The notes under the pieces: generated by a model | What the model was told of the DNA's origin: nothing | Databases searched by the model: none | Seen by the model: only the letters and a program-made list of their open reading frames with translations | NCBI GenBank assembly: GCA_048493715.1 | Contig: JBGDCZ010000011.1 | Span: 3,249-67,248, forward strand | From: Arsenophonus sp048493715 | GTDB taxonomy: Bacteria; Pseudomonadota; Gammaproteobacteria; Enterobacterales; Enterobacteriaceae | Length of the DNA: 64,000 bases | Direction of reading: 5' to 3' | In this document: positions 17,363-27,705 of the stretch, piece after piece | Position numbering within the stretch: the first letter of the stretch is position 1 | Layout: each line of letters begins with the position of its first letter | Position numbers and translations under genes: made by a program

Positions 17363-18247
17363 ATGAGTAACGATACTTTTTACGAAAAACCTAACTTAGT
17401 TGTTGATAATGCAACTGTTACATACAATAACGGACATACTGCTATTTATGACGCCAGCTTCAATATCACTGTCGGCTCAATTTGTGCGCTATTAGGAGTT
17501 AATGGTAGCGGCAAATCCACCCTGTTTAAAACAATAATGGGTTTAGTAACACCAACAAAGGGACGGGTAACATTAAACAATGCCCCTATCAAAACTGCCC
17601 TTAAACAAAATATTATTGCTTACGTACCACAAACTGAAGAAGTTGACTGGAATTTTCCGGTCCTAGTTTCTGATGTAGTAATGATGGGACGCTATGGTAA
17701 AATGGGTATTTTACGTATTCCCAGTCAACAAGATAAACAAATTGTTGCTGATTCGCTTGCGCGAGTTGATCTTACCGGTTTAGAAAAAAGACAAATAGGT
17801 GAGCTCTCTGGTGGGCAAAAGAAACGAGTTTTTCTCGCACGAGCACTTGCCCAAGAAGGAAAAGTATTACTTCTTGATGAACCTTTTACTGGCGTCGATG
17901 TAAAAACGGAAAATGCTATTATTGAGCTTTTACGCTCATTACGGAGTAATGGCTATCTTATTTTGGTTTCTACTCATAACTTGGGAAGCGTACCTGAATT
18001 TTGTGATCAAGTTATTTTAGTAAACCGCACCATACTGGCTAGTGGGCCAATTGAAACAACTTTTACCCAGAAAAATATTCAACTCGCTTTTGGCGGGGTA
18101 CTGCGGCATATTAATCTCTCTGGAGCTGAACTTCATTACGATGATGATCCTCGTTCATTGACTGTTATTACTGATGATGAAAGAGCAGCTATTTTTTATG
18201 GTCACCATGAACAAGCATCAGTTATTAAAAAGCAACCAGAGGAATAA
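17363..18247 (+). CDS. yfeB: YfeB/SitB-type metal ABC transporter ATPase
   Basis: 294 aa. Walker A GVNGSGKST, Q-loop PQTEEVDWNFP, signature LSGGQKKR, Walker B VLLLDEPF and the H-loop in STHNLG are all intact. It starts 2 nt after yfeA and energises the YfeC/YfeD permease. Confidence 0.95.
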   Translation: MSNDTFYEKPNLVVDNATVTYNNGHTAIYDASFNITVGSICALLGVNGSGKSTLFKTIMGLVTPTKGRVTLNNAPIKTALKQNIIAYVPQTEEVDWNFPVLVSDVVMMGRYGKMGILRIPSQQDKQIVADSLARVDLTGLEKRQIGELSGGQKKRVFLARALAQEGKVLLLDEPFTGVDVKTENAIIELLRSLRSNGYLILVSTHNLGSVPEFCDQVILVNRTILASGPIETTFTQKNIQLAFGGVLRHINLSGAELHYDDDPRSLTVITDDERAAIFYGHHEQASVIKKQPEE

Positions 18248-18250
18248 ATC

Positions 18251-19141
18251 ATGTTGGATCTATTGCTTCAGCCCTTTGAATATAACTACATGGTTAAAGC
18301 AATCTGGGTTAGCGCTATCGTTGGCGCAGTCTGTGCTTTTCTCTCTGCTTACTTAATGTTAAAGGGATGGTCATTAATGGGTGATGCCCTTTCCCATTCT
18401 GTCGTGCCAGGTGTCGCTAGCGCCTATGCACTTGGCTTCCCCTACGCCGTAGGTGCTTTTTTTACCGGTATTCTTGCTGCACTTTCTATGACATTCGTGC
18501 GCCATATTTCGAAACTGAAAGAAGATGCAGTAATTGGTTTTATTTTTTCCACCTTCTTCACCGTAGGATTGCTAATTCTTTCATTAAATCCCACGTCAGT
18601 GAATGTACAAACTATTATCTTTGGCAATATTTTAGGTATTGCCGATGAAGATGTACTCCAAGTTGAAATTATTATTACCATTTCTTTTATTATGCTTATG
18701 TTTATATGGAAAGATTTACTTGTCGTATTCTTTGATGAAAATCACGCTCGCTCTATTGGACTAAAACCGTTAAAACTAAAAATTATCTTTTTTACGCTAC
18801 TTAGCGCCTGTACGGTTGCCGCTTTACAAACCGTGGGATCGATACTTGTCATCGCAATGGTCATTACACCTGGAGCAACCGCTTATTTACTCACGGATCA
18901 ATTCAAACGGCTACTCTTTATTGCCATACTGATTGGATTTACCTCTAGTGCTCTTGGCGCTTATATTAGCTATTTTATTAATGGTGCTACCGGCGGAATC
19001 ATTGTTACCCTACAAACTTTGGTTTTCCTCTTGGCCTTCTTTTTTGCACCTAAATATGGTTTATTCGTATCCCACCGAAAAGCACGCGAAGAAATCGTAA
19101 ACCTCAAACAATTAGAGCAAGAGGTAAGTCACAATGAATGA
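18251..19141 (+). CDS. yfeC: YfeC/SitC-type metal ABC transporter permease
   Basis: 296 aa ABC-3 family inner-membrane permease with multiple hydrophobic helices and the family blocks LKGWSLMGDALSHSVVPGV and GSILVIAMVITPGATAYLL. It starts 3 nt after yfeB and its end overlaps yfeD by 8 nt. It forms the channel with the paralogous YfeD. Confidence 0.95.
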   Translation: MLDLLLQPFEYNYMVKAIWVSAIVGAVCAFLSAYLMLKGWSLMGDALSHSVVPGVASAYALGFPYAVGAFFTGILAALSMTFVRHISKLKEDAVIGFIFSTFFTVGLLILSLNPTSVNVQTIIFGNILGIADEDVLQVEIIITISFIMLMFIWKDLLVVFFDENHARSIGLKPLKLKIIFFTLLSACTVAALQTVGSILVIAMVITPGATAYLLTDQFKRLLFIAILIGFTSSALGAYISYFINGATGGIIVTLQTLVFLLAFFFAPKYGLFVSHRKAREEIVNLKQLEQEVSHNE

Positions 19142-19973
19142 CTTTATGGAGTTATTAATAACGCCTTTTGTTTTTCCGTTTATGCAAAAAGTCATTATTA
19201 CCGCACTTGTCACCGGAACAGTATGTTCTATCCTCTCATGCTTTTTAATACTTAAGGGTTGGTCTTTAATGGGTGATACTATTTCTCATGCTGTATTACC
19301 CGGGATCGTTATCGCCTTTGTTATCGGTATTCCCTTATCAATCGGCGCTTTTTTATCAGGAATTTTTTGTGCATTTGCAACCGGTTATCTAAAAGAAAAT
19401 AGTCGCATAAAAGAAGATACTGTCATGGGGATTGTTTTTTCCGGGATGTTTGCGTTTGGATTAGTACTATTTGCCCGTATTGATACAGATCAACATCTTA
19501 CCCATATTCTTTTTGGCAATATCCTAGGCATTACTGAGACCGAATTTAAACAAACACTCTACATCTCAGCTTTTACCATTGCAATTATTCTATTAAAACG
19601 TAAGGATTTTATGCTCTACTGTTTTAACCCTAATCAGGCTAAAGTTATCGGTTTATCTGTTAAACTTTTACATTATGGATTACTGTCTTTATTAGCTCTC
19701 ACCATTGTTGCATCTTTACAAGCAGTAGGAATAATTCTAGTAATAGCTATGCTTATTTCTCCTGGCATTATTGCTTTTACGTTATGTCAAAACTTTAATC
19801 GAATGCTAATTATTGCTGTTATTGCTTCTACCACTTCCTCGCTTATCGGCACTATTCTGAGTTTTCATATTGATGCCGCAACTGGTCCTTGTATTGTACT
19901 AACGCAAGCAATCTATTTTATAGCTGCATTAATCTACAACTATATCAGTAAAATAAAAAAGCGTCTTTTTTGA
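19134..19973 (+). CDS. yfeD: YfeD/SitD-type metal ABC transporter permease
   Basis: 279 aa, second ABC-3 permease, paralogous to YfeC (LKGWSLMGDTISHAVLPGIV; GIILVIAMLISPGIIAFTL). It is slightly shorter at the C-terminus than I expect for YfeD, but all helices appear present. Translational coupling to yfeC through the 8-nt overlap is likely. It ends the operon. Confidence 0.93.
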   Translation: MNDFMELLITPFVFPFMQKVIITALVTGTVCSILSCFLILKGWSLMGDTISHAVLPGIVIAFVIGIPLSIGAFLSGIFCAFATGYLKENSRIKEDTVMGIVFSGMFAFGLVLFARIDTDQHLTHILFGNILGITETEFKQTLYISAFTIAIILLKRKDFMLYCFNPNQAKVIGLSVKLLHYGLLSLLALTIVASLQAVGIILVIAMLISPGIIAFTLCQNFNRMLIIAVIASTTSSLIGTILSFHIDAATGPCIVLTQAIYFIAALIYNYISKIKKRLF

Positions 19974-20035
19974 ATAAAATATCAATTCGCTCATAAGCAA
20001 TATTGTTAAATTAAAAATAACTGACAAAAAATTAA

Positions 20036-20072
20036 GATTATCTTATTTTTGATAGATGATAATCCTGTTTTT
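20036..20072 (+). terminator. Possible terminator downstream of yfeD
   Basis: GATTATC and GATAATC form a 7-bp stem with a 15-nt loop followed by CTGTTTTTT, 60-100 nt past yfeD. Weak because of low GC. The rest of 19974-20386 is AT-rich with no recognisable gene. Confidence 0.3.
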
Positions 20073-20386
20073 TACTAGCAGAGACTATTCACTAACCTTA
20101 ATCAGCTATAATATAATCTCTTAAATTTAATAGGGAAGCGGCTAACATCAGCAGGCAATAAATCATTAATTAAACGGATCCTTAGTATTGTAAAACTTGC
20201 CTACTAAAGCTAAATAAAAAACGCTATATTTATCTTTTGATAAGCGCTAAGCGATATATCACCATTATTTAGTAAATTACTATAATCCCTCGAAATGACA
20301 ATAGTTTTACAACTAGATAATTAATTATGATCTTCACGTTACCTTTCAATAACATATTTATTTTCAAATTGATTATAATAAAAAAA

Positions 20387-20936
20387 CTACCAACCTAAGA
20401 TATTCAATACGAAGTAAATCATTCCTCCTAATATAACCGGCAATACATACAGTAGAAAAATTTGCTGAAAATAGTATGAGACGGAATAGTAATTTTTGCT
20501 TCTATTTCTTCTTTTGAAACTTCAACACCTTTTGCTCTTTCAACAAATAAGGTAATATTCAATACTTTCTTTGATAAATTTTAACTGACGATTCATTCTG
20601 TTAGCTGAAGCACTCAAAGCTTGGTCAACAAACATCAAGTAAAATAGCAAAATAAAACCGAAATTAGCTGTTAAAAATCCCCCATATATGAGTATTAGGA
20701 ATAGATGAATTATGCAAAAAAATTTAGAAAAGTGGTATTTCGTTTTACTATATACACCATAATTTTAATAAAATTATTGACTACCGCATTTAAACCAGTG
20801 CCTTGTAAAGCTTGCTTTTCTGCTAACTGCTAAAGAAATTAATGATACTACATGTAGACACGAGCGCTAGAGAAAAAACTATCCACCCTAAAATACGCTT
20901 TCCAATAGCGATATAAAATGCTGTTTGGTAATTCAT
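20387..20936 (-). pseudogene. yniB: Broken YniB family inner-membrane protein
   Basis: All segments of YniB (about 178 aa in E. coli, function unknown) can be traced in three frames on the minus strand. The start reads MNYQTAFYIAIGKRILGWIV; then LNAVVNNFIKIM; then ASANRMNRQLKFIKESIEY; then VERAKGVEVSKEEIEAKITI and PSHTIF; and the end LYVLPVILGGMIYFVLNILG. Several frameshifts and in-frame stops separate the pieces. It lies next to hxpB and ydjM as in E. coli (yniB-yniC-ydjM), which supports the identity. Confidence 0.85.
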
Positions 20937-21115
20937 TAAAGCTCCCCATATTTTTTATATTACTATTTAAATGAATAAGTAAATATTATAAAAAATATAT
21001 AATTGTTATTTTATCACTAATCAAAATTAACCCTAGCCTATCTATATTAAAAGATTTTTTTATTTTACAATTAATAAAATTAATCGGTAAGTCATGAATA
21101 ATAGGAGTCCTTTTA

Positions 21116-21781
21116 ATGTCTCATCAATTATCTATCAAAGCTGCTATTTTTGATATGGATGGCTTATTGATTAATTCTGAGCCCCTTTGGGGTCAAGCAG
21201 AAAAAGAAATTCTGGGTAAACTTGGTGTAACTACTTCAATTGTAAATCAACTTCCTGACACACTAGGACTACGCATCGATCAAGTTGTACAACTGTGGTA
21301 TTTGGCTTCTCCTTAGCAAGGTGCCTCATTAAAAGAGGGGGAACAAAAAATTATTAAACGTGTTATTGCACTTATAGAAGAACAACGTCCACTATTGTCC
21401 GATGTTAAACATGCTCTTCAACTATGTCAAGATCATAACTTAAAAATCGGTTTAGCATCTGCTTCCCCCAAACATATGCTAGAAAAAGTACTTACTATGT
21501 TTAATATTCACGATTGCTTCTCAGCCGTCGTATCAGCAACCCCATTGCCCTACAGCAAACCCCATCCCGGGGTTTACATACAAACAGCCCAACTACTAGA
21601 TGTTGAACCAATACATTGTGTTGCTTTTGAAGACTCTTTTCATGGCATGACTGCTGTTAAAACTGCCCGTATGCGTAGTATCGTTGTTCCACCAGCAGAT
21701 CATTTTACTGATCCTCGTTAGGCATTAGCGGATATCAAACTCAATACACTGGATGAATTAACAACTAAACATATCATTTGA
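21116..21781 (+). pseudogene. hxpB: Hexitol/sugar phosphatase HxpB (YniC), two in-frame TAG codons
   Basis: HAD-superfamily phosphatase acting on 2-deoxyglucose-6-phosphate and hexitol phosphates in E. coli. The whole reading frame is collinear with the 222-aa E. coli protein without any frameshift: DMDGLLINSEPLW near the N-terminus, GLASASPKHMLEKVLTMF, YSKPHPGVY and FEDSFHGM are intact. It is interrupted only by TAG at 21314-21316 (codon 67) and 21719-21721 (codon 202). The first falls where I recall a Trp in E. coli. A good AGGAG ribosome site precedes the ATG. Either a very young pseudogene or a gene needing amber read-through. Confidence 0.85.
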
Positions 21782-21926
21782 ACTTTATCGATTGGCAGTA
21801 TTCCAACTTGAATATATCTAAAACATTATTACTTTTCTCACCAGCTAACTACAAAATACTAATCTTATTATTTAATAAATTCGATTACACTACTCAAATC
21901 ATGTCAAAACTATTATACTCTATAAA

Positions 21927-21942
21927 CTGTATAAATAAACAG
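21927..21942 (+). promoter_or_regulatory. LexA (SOS) box upstream of ydjM
   Basis: CTG-TATAAATAAA-CAG fits the LexA consensus CTG-N10-CAG and contains the palindromic CTGT/ACAG ends. It ends 17 nt before the ydjM start. E. coli ydjM is a LexA-regulated gene, so this site is expected. Confidence 0.8.
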
Positions 21943-21958
21943 TGGGACATTATGTGTT

Positions 21959-22552
21959 ATGACTGCCACCGGGCATCTACTTTTTTCAGTATCATCATTA
22001 ATACTTGTGCATAAATTAGCAATTACACCAGAGTTTACACATGGTGATTGGCTTCATTTATTAGCCGGGGCATTACTTGGTGCTCTATTACCCGATATTG
22101 ATCATCCATCTTCTCATTTAGGGCGTCTATTTCGTTTTATTTCTGTTCCAGTTTGTCGTTTATGTGGTCATCGTGGCTTTACCCATAGCTTACTCGCATG
22201 GTTGCTGATCGTATTATTATCGACTCAACTTCCCAGTAATTATTGGCTTTCTGATGCACTAATTCAAGCATTTTTGTTAGGTTATTTCAGTCATCTAATT
22301 GGAGACATGTTAACCACAAATGGTATACCTTTCCTATGGCCATTGAAACTTTGCTTTTGTTTCCCTATTTTAGGTAATAATTCTAATCACCGAGCAGAGC
22401 ATTCTATTGCTATTTTATTAGCTATTTGTGCGGTATTAATTCCATCTCACTATCAATCACCTTTACTACCGCTATTACAAGAAACGAAAAAAAACGTTAT
22501 TACATATGTAGTTAATGAACTAAACGGCTTAAAATTATTACGTTCTCATTGA
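21959..22552 (+). CDS. ydjM: YdjM, LexA-regulated inner-membrane metal-dependent hydrolase family
   Basis: 197 aa (E. coli 196), DUF457/YdjM family. Conserved His/Asp motifs typical of these membrane hydrolases are present: LLPDIDHPSSHLG, GHRGFTHSL and HLIGDMLTTNGIP with RAEHS. Several hydrophobic helices. Biochemical function is unknown; in E. coli it is induced by DNA damage. The LexA box just upstream is retained. It is the only intact gene among yniB-hxpB-ydjM-tcyP-thiD. Confidence 0.92.
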   Translation: MTATGHLLFSVSSLILVHKLAITPEFTHGDWLHLLAGALLGALLPDIDHPSSHLGRLFRFISVPVCRLCGHRGFTHSLLAWLLIVLLSTQLPSNYWLSDALIQAFLLGYFSHLIGDMLTTNGIPFLWPLKLCFCFPILGNNSNHRAEHSIAILLAICAVLIPSHYQSPLLPLLQETKKNVITYVVNELNGLKLLRSH

Positions 22553-22710
22553 AAAATTATTAAAATAAAATTGCATTTAGTTATAACAAAAATATTTTTA
22601 TTACTGATAATTATAAGGCAAAATGTGTTTCATTGGAAGTTTTTAACCTTCATACTTCCCCAATGACAAAAAATGCTATACCTAGAACAATATGGAGTTG
22701 GAAAATGGGT

Positions 22711-24062
22711 ATGAATTTTCCTGTAATTCTTAATATACTTGTCTTTACTATATTACTACTATTATTGGCAAAAGTAAGTGCACATGGATGGAGCCTGTCA
22801 AAAAAAGTCTTTGGTGGTCTTCTTATTTGGTATCTTTTTTGGTGTGGTTTTGCATTTGGTATATGATATTAATAATCAAATAGTGCATGATTCATTGTCG
22901 TGGTTCAATATAATTGGCAATGGTTATGTAAAACTGCTGTATGCTGTAAATGATCATTATGCCTTTAGTGTTTGCTTCAATACTTAATGCTGTCGCGCGC
23001 TTACATCAAACATCTTCATTAGGAAAAATCAGTTTCTTCACCATCGGGGTTCTGCTTTTTACAACAGCGATTGCCGCTATCATTGGTATCACTATTACAA
23101 TTTTGTTTGACTTAACGGCAGAAGGTCTTGTACAAAGTAGTCATGAAAATATTCAACTTGGTGTTATAGAAAGCAACTACATTCAAAAAATAATACCTGA
23201 ATTAATATTATCATTTATTCCTAAAAATCCTTTTGCCGACTTGGCCGGAGCAAATCCAACCTCCCTTATCAGCGTTGTTATTTTTTCTACATTTTTAGGT
23301 ATAGCTGCTCTGCAATTAGCTAAAATTAATCCTGCAAAAGGCGATAAGATTTTATCGGCGATAGATATTTTTCAAGCCTGGATCATAAAGCTGGTTCGTT
23401 TAGTTATACGACTAACACCATATGGCGTAATGGCTTTAATGATTAAAGTTGTTGCCAATTCAAATTTACAAGATATTATCAAGCTCGGCAGTTTTGTTAT
23501 TGCATCCTACTTAGCGTTATCTTTAATGTTTATTATTCATGGTATTCTTCTTTCTTTACCTGGCATTAATCCAATAAAATTTTTTAAAAAAGTCATTCCA
23601 GTTTTAATTTTTGCATTTACTAGTCGTTCTAGTGCCGCCAGTATTGCATTAAACGTTAAAACACAAACTCAACAATTAGGTACTCCTGAATCAATCGCTA
23701 ATTTTTCAGCATCCTTTGGTACCACAATTGGTCAAAATGGCTGCGCAGGAATTTACCCGGCAATGCTTGCTGTAATGGTTGCCCCAACTGTTGGAATCAA
23801 TCCGCTAGATCCCGTATGGATTGCTACACTTGTTGTTATTGTAACCATTAGTTCTGCCGGGGTTGGTGGCGGAGCGACTTTTGCTGCATTAATGGTTTTA
23901 CCTGCGATGGAGCTACCTATTACTTTAGTAGCATTACTTATTTCGATCGAACCACTGATTGATATGGGAAGAACTACACTAAATGTTAATGGTTCAATGG
24001 TTGCAGGAACAATTACTAGCCAATTAATGCATAAAACAGATAAAAATGTTTTCAATAAATAA
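22711..24062 (+). pseudogene. tcyP: Broken L-cystine/cysteine symporter TcyP (YdjN)
   Basis: Sodium:dicarboxylate-family symporter for cystine. The N-terminus MNFPVILNILVFTIL at 22711 shifts frame near 22825. A second segment (WFNIIGNGYVKLL) shifts again near 22945, where a few extra bases precede MIIMPLVFASILNAVARLH. From there about 370 residues to 24062 are intact, including FTSRSSAAS, GTTIGQNGCAG and GVGGGATFAALMVLPAM. An internal start at 22950 would drop the first helices, so function is unlikely. Position after ydjM matches E. coli. Confidence 0.88.
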
Positions 24063-24088
24063 TATTTACAATTTTTAATTTATACTTA

Positions 24089-24119
24089 AAAGTCCTACTA
24101 GAAATCTATTTAGGACTTT
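24089..24119 (+). terminator. Hairpin after tcyP
   Basis: AAAGTCCTA and TAGGACTTT form a perfect 9-bp stem 27 nt after the tcyP stop; the following tract is AAGTTT rather than a clean T run, so termination is uncertain. The rest of the gap to 24441 holds nothing recognisable. Confidence 0.4.
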
Positions 24120-24441
24120 AAGTTTCAATACCATTTTATGTAATAAATCATTTTTATTATCAGATGTAATTTACATTAACTATCATTTGCATAATTAAAT
24201 ATTAATTAATTTTATTAATGTATTTCATTTTAAATACTGTAGATAACCAATAATTTGATACGATTAAACAAAAATACTAATAAGAAGGATAAATTAGGGC
24301 ATAATACCTTTCAAAAACATAACGTTAGTATAACTTGCAAGAATGATTTTATTTTCCTATATTTCACTTACTGTTTGCCAGATAATAGATCTATTTGCGT
24401 CAATGTAGAACTCTTGACATATTTTTTAACCAGGTAAAAAA

Positions 24442-25245
24442 CTACCACCAATTATAAAAATAATGTACAGGTCCAACACCTTCTCCAACAGTTAATCTGT
24501 TAGCATGTTTTAATGTATTTTGGACATAATTTTTAGCTGTAATGACTGTATCATGCCAATTGTCAAAGTAAGGACGAAGTGCAGCCAACACAACAGATAA
24601 TGTACAGCCGGTACCATGAAGTATGCTTGGTTTTTACTCTAGGTAATCAATATCTCCATTCACCACTATGTGTAACAACCAATCTGGACTTTCTTTATTA
24701 TCAAGATGTCCACCCTTAATAAGTACTCCCTGACAGCCAAATGACAATAATTTTCTTCCTTGTGATAACATCTCCCGTTCATTGTCAGCTACAGAACAAT
24801 TAAGAAGTGCTGCAGCCTCTGGCAAATTTGGCGTAATAAGCGACACTTTAGGAAACAAGTTATTAATAATACTATCGATCGCATCAGCCTTTAATAATGC
24901 TACCCCGCTTTTAGCTAGCATAACCGTATCAAGTACCGTAAAAGTTAATGAATACTTTTTTAATGCGGCGGCTACTATGGATATATTCGTAATATTGAAT
25001 AACATAACAATTTTCACGCTATCAATTGCACATCGGTTACGGTTAACACCGATTCAAGTTGTGAAGCAATGATTTCACCCGCCAAATTATGAATTGACTG
25101 TACCCCACAAGTATTTTGTGCAACTAATGCTGTTATCACACCTGTACCATAATTGCCTAATGCTGAAAAAACTTTCAAATCAGCATGAATACCTGCACCA
25201 CTCGTTAGATCAGTTCCTGCGATTGATAAGGAATTGATAGATCAT
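24442..25245 (-). pseudogene. thiD: Broken hydroxymethylpyrimidine (phosphate) kinase ThiD
   Basis: Thiamine pathway kinase for HMP and HMP-P, traced in several frames. N-terminus: SIAGTDLTSGAGIHADLKVF and VITALVAQNTCGVQSIHN. Middle (24634-25017): VLDTVMLAKSG, LITPNLPEAAALLNC and GVLIKGGHLDNKESPDWL. C-terminus: HGTGCTLSVVLAALRP to VGEGVGPVHYFYNWW. Frameshifts lie near 25240, 25020 and 24630. The ATP-binding and substrate motifs are still readable, so loss is recent. It implies loss of ThiD activity unless another copy exists. Confidence 0.9.
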
Positions 25246-26960
25246 AAAATTTTCCTAACTTTTAACATTAATCAGAATAACCTATGCTACCTTACTTAAC
25301 TAATTACTTTAAACCTATCGTTATTTTATGTTAAAAAATATTAATAGATTTCCTTTACAATCTAATTTATCTTTTCTTATTTAACTATAAAGATAAAATA
25401 AAATTATTTTCATTAAAATAACTATTTTGACAAAATTAAAACATAAAATTTTTTATTGACTTGTTATAAAATTAAACAATAAATAACCTATAAAATAATT
25501 TGTTTAATAACTGGAATTCACTATAAAATAACTAAAATTAAGTGTATTCAAAACACACCACTAGCAGATTTTAGTCTATCGTTTTAATATAAAATAGTTT
25601 TCAGTAATAGCAACTTGATCACTTATAGCCTAGTTTAAATATCAAAGCTAAAATAGGTCATTTCAAAAACAACATTATTAATAGATTATATCATCTTTGA
25701 ATGGAAAAACATAATAACTAACATACAGCTATTCATTTTTTATTAATTACAGTAATAAATTGAAATAAACAATAATAAATTAGATATTGAGCATTTCACT
25801 TTGACATATAATTTATTATTTATATAAAAAAGATATTTTTATTGCATAATTAAAAGCATTTATTATCTAATTTATCAAATGAAAATTTAAATAATAAATA
25901 GATTCTTAAATTCTACTATCTGGAATATATTCAGACAAAAAATTATTAGCTGTATGATCTACGGTTTTAACAATCAGTCTGAATTAGTCTATATTAGAAG
26001 AAAAATTTGGTTTAATAGCGAAAAATATTCAGCTAAAAAAATTCACACCTATATAATGAAATATTGATTGAATAAAATCAATATTAACAAAACTATCTCT
26101 TTTACTTAAAGACTTAGATATAACAATTATCAATTGTACTAAAAAACAACAACAGCAAAAACAACTTAGATAGCAATAATAATTACGTATAAAAACTACT
26201 CCATAAGATATTAAAAAGCAAGTCTATGTCATTCCTGCTGTTCTTAATAAGGTTATATTATAGCAATGAAAAACTTTCAACAATAATTCAATATCTAACT
26301 AATTTCAAATAAAAATTTGTTGTCAGCTATCTTTAGTTTAATTTAAAAGTTGGGGAATGTTAGATATATGAAATCTGAACTAAAACATTATCTATATATA
26401 ACTAAAAACCACAAGTATATCTGGTATAATAAATAATTAATTTTAATAGTTCATCTTATTGTGAAATAAATTACTTAAAAATCCATATACATCCAACACT
26501 TTGACTATCTAAAAAATACAACTATAAATTATAAATATATTGATTATGTTCATTAGTTGATATTTAGAATTATACTTCAAAATAAAAATCCCAATAATTT
26601 TATAATTTTAGTTAAATTATCTGATAAAAATAACAATGTAATTTAACAATTGATTTGATTCATTGTTAGTACAATCTAATATTTATAAAACATATTTACA
26701 TTAAAAATAGTTAATTAATTTTTAACTAGAGAAATAACAAGATATTTTACCAAATTATTTTATAAATAAATTATGCACATTTCATTAACACAATAATATA
26801 ATTTTCCAAAAATTATTTAACTTATATATTCTTTTTAAGAAAAACAGAAATATTATTAATCTTACATACATTTAAGTTACCATGATTTCCATGGTGTAAA
26901 TAAGGCGATTTTAATTAATGCTATCAATCTCTACTATTTTAATTTTAGATAAATTATAAT
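25246..26960. other. AT-rich gene desert
   Basis: About 1.7 kb of extremely AT-rich sequence. I see no open frame with recognisable protein content on either strand, no RNA gene and no large repeat. Most likely the eroded remains of lost genes. Confidence 0.6.
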
Positions 26961-27347
26961 TTAATTTGTATTTTTTAAATAATTGTAGATGTGAGTAATT
27001 AGAAGATATCGCTTAGGGAGTTTTTCACTCCATAATATTTCTGTACCATCTTTTATAATCGCACAAATCATATCATTCGGCATTATTTTCAAATCAAGAT
27101 AACTACTAACATTGTAAAGTTTTTTTCGAACTCTAGAAAACAATTGGCTAACATTATTTGCAGTTATACTCCTATATCTATCCATCCAAACATATTGAAT
27201 AAGGTGTTCTAAATCCATTGTATCCTTGCCATGTAAAAAATTAAGGATAAATTCAAGCATAAGAAATTCTTTAGGAGTTAATTTTACAATTTCATCTTCT
27301 ATTTCAACCGTCCTACCAACACTATTGATAACTATATACGACTTCGT
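26961..27347 (-). pseudogene. Winged-helix (OmpR/ToxR-type) regulator, start codon apparently lost
   Basis: The minus strand encodes SYIVINSVGRTVEIEDEIVK, LTPKEFLMLEFIL, then the recognition-helix region ITANNVSQLFSRVRKKL and a C-terminal hairpin, the layout of a Trans_reg_C DNA-binding domain of the ToxR/CadC type. The only ATG in frame (27260) begins in the middle of the first helix. An AGGAG site lies upstream, but the codon at start distance is ACG (27345-27347), perhaps a mutated ATG, and TAG precedes it. It ends at 128 codons without a membrane segment. Either a short cytosolic regulator that has lost its start or the DNA-binding fragment of a larger protein. Target unknown. Confidence 0.55.
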
Positions 27348-27655
27348 AGCTTCCTACTCCTGATAAAATATAAACAAACTAATATAGTTATACTTATTCA
27401 ATAAAAAATACAAAACTATACTTTTTTTTATTGGGCTTATGTTAAAAATTTTGATAATAGCTTTTTTAAAGACTAAATTAACTAAAATTAATTTTACAGC
27501 AATAACAGGTTTAATTAATATAAATTTTATTTCATTTAATGAATTTTAGTTCCTATTAGGAACTAAATATTATTACTAATTATGAAAAATTTTAAATCCA
27601 TCTTTAGCTATTTTATTAAAAATAATCAATTATATCTTTCCAAAGAGTATATTTA

Positions 27656-27705
27656 TAAAATAAAATAAAATAAAATAAAATAAAATAAAATAAAATAAAA
27701 TAAAA
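27656..27705. repeat. Pentanucleotide microsatellite (TAAAA)10
   Basis: Ten exact head-to-tail copies of TAAAA. It lies 132 nt upstream of the holin-like start at 27838, in the gap after the winged-helix remnant. Repeat-length changes by strand slippage are expected. Apart from the repeat, 27348-27837 contains no recognised feature. Confidence 0.97.

Noticed and set aside
22950..24062. Shortened tcyP starting at 22950 as a functional gene
   Set aside because: It lacks the first helices of the transporter; two frameshifts upstream mark it as a pseudogene.
24255..24437. 60-codon open frame on the plus strand
   Set aside because: Low-complexity residues, no ribosome site, no family resemblance; likely chance in AT-rich DNA.
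20387..25245. Frameshifts explained as sequencing errors
   Set aside because: Lesions are dense in accessory genes but absent from long housekeeping genes of equal length in the same window, which argues for real decay.
25246..26960. Hidden tRNA or small RNA genes in the gene desert
   Set aside because: No cloverleaf-like or GC-rich structured segment was recognised by eye; a tRNAscan/Infernal run would be needed to exclude it fully.
27656..27705. CRISPR array
   Set aside because: Uninterrupted 5-bp units without spacers; no other repeat-spacer structure was seen in the window.
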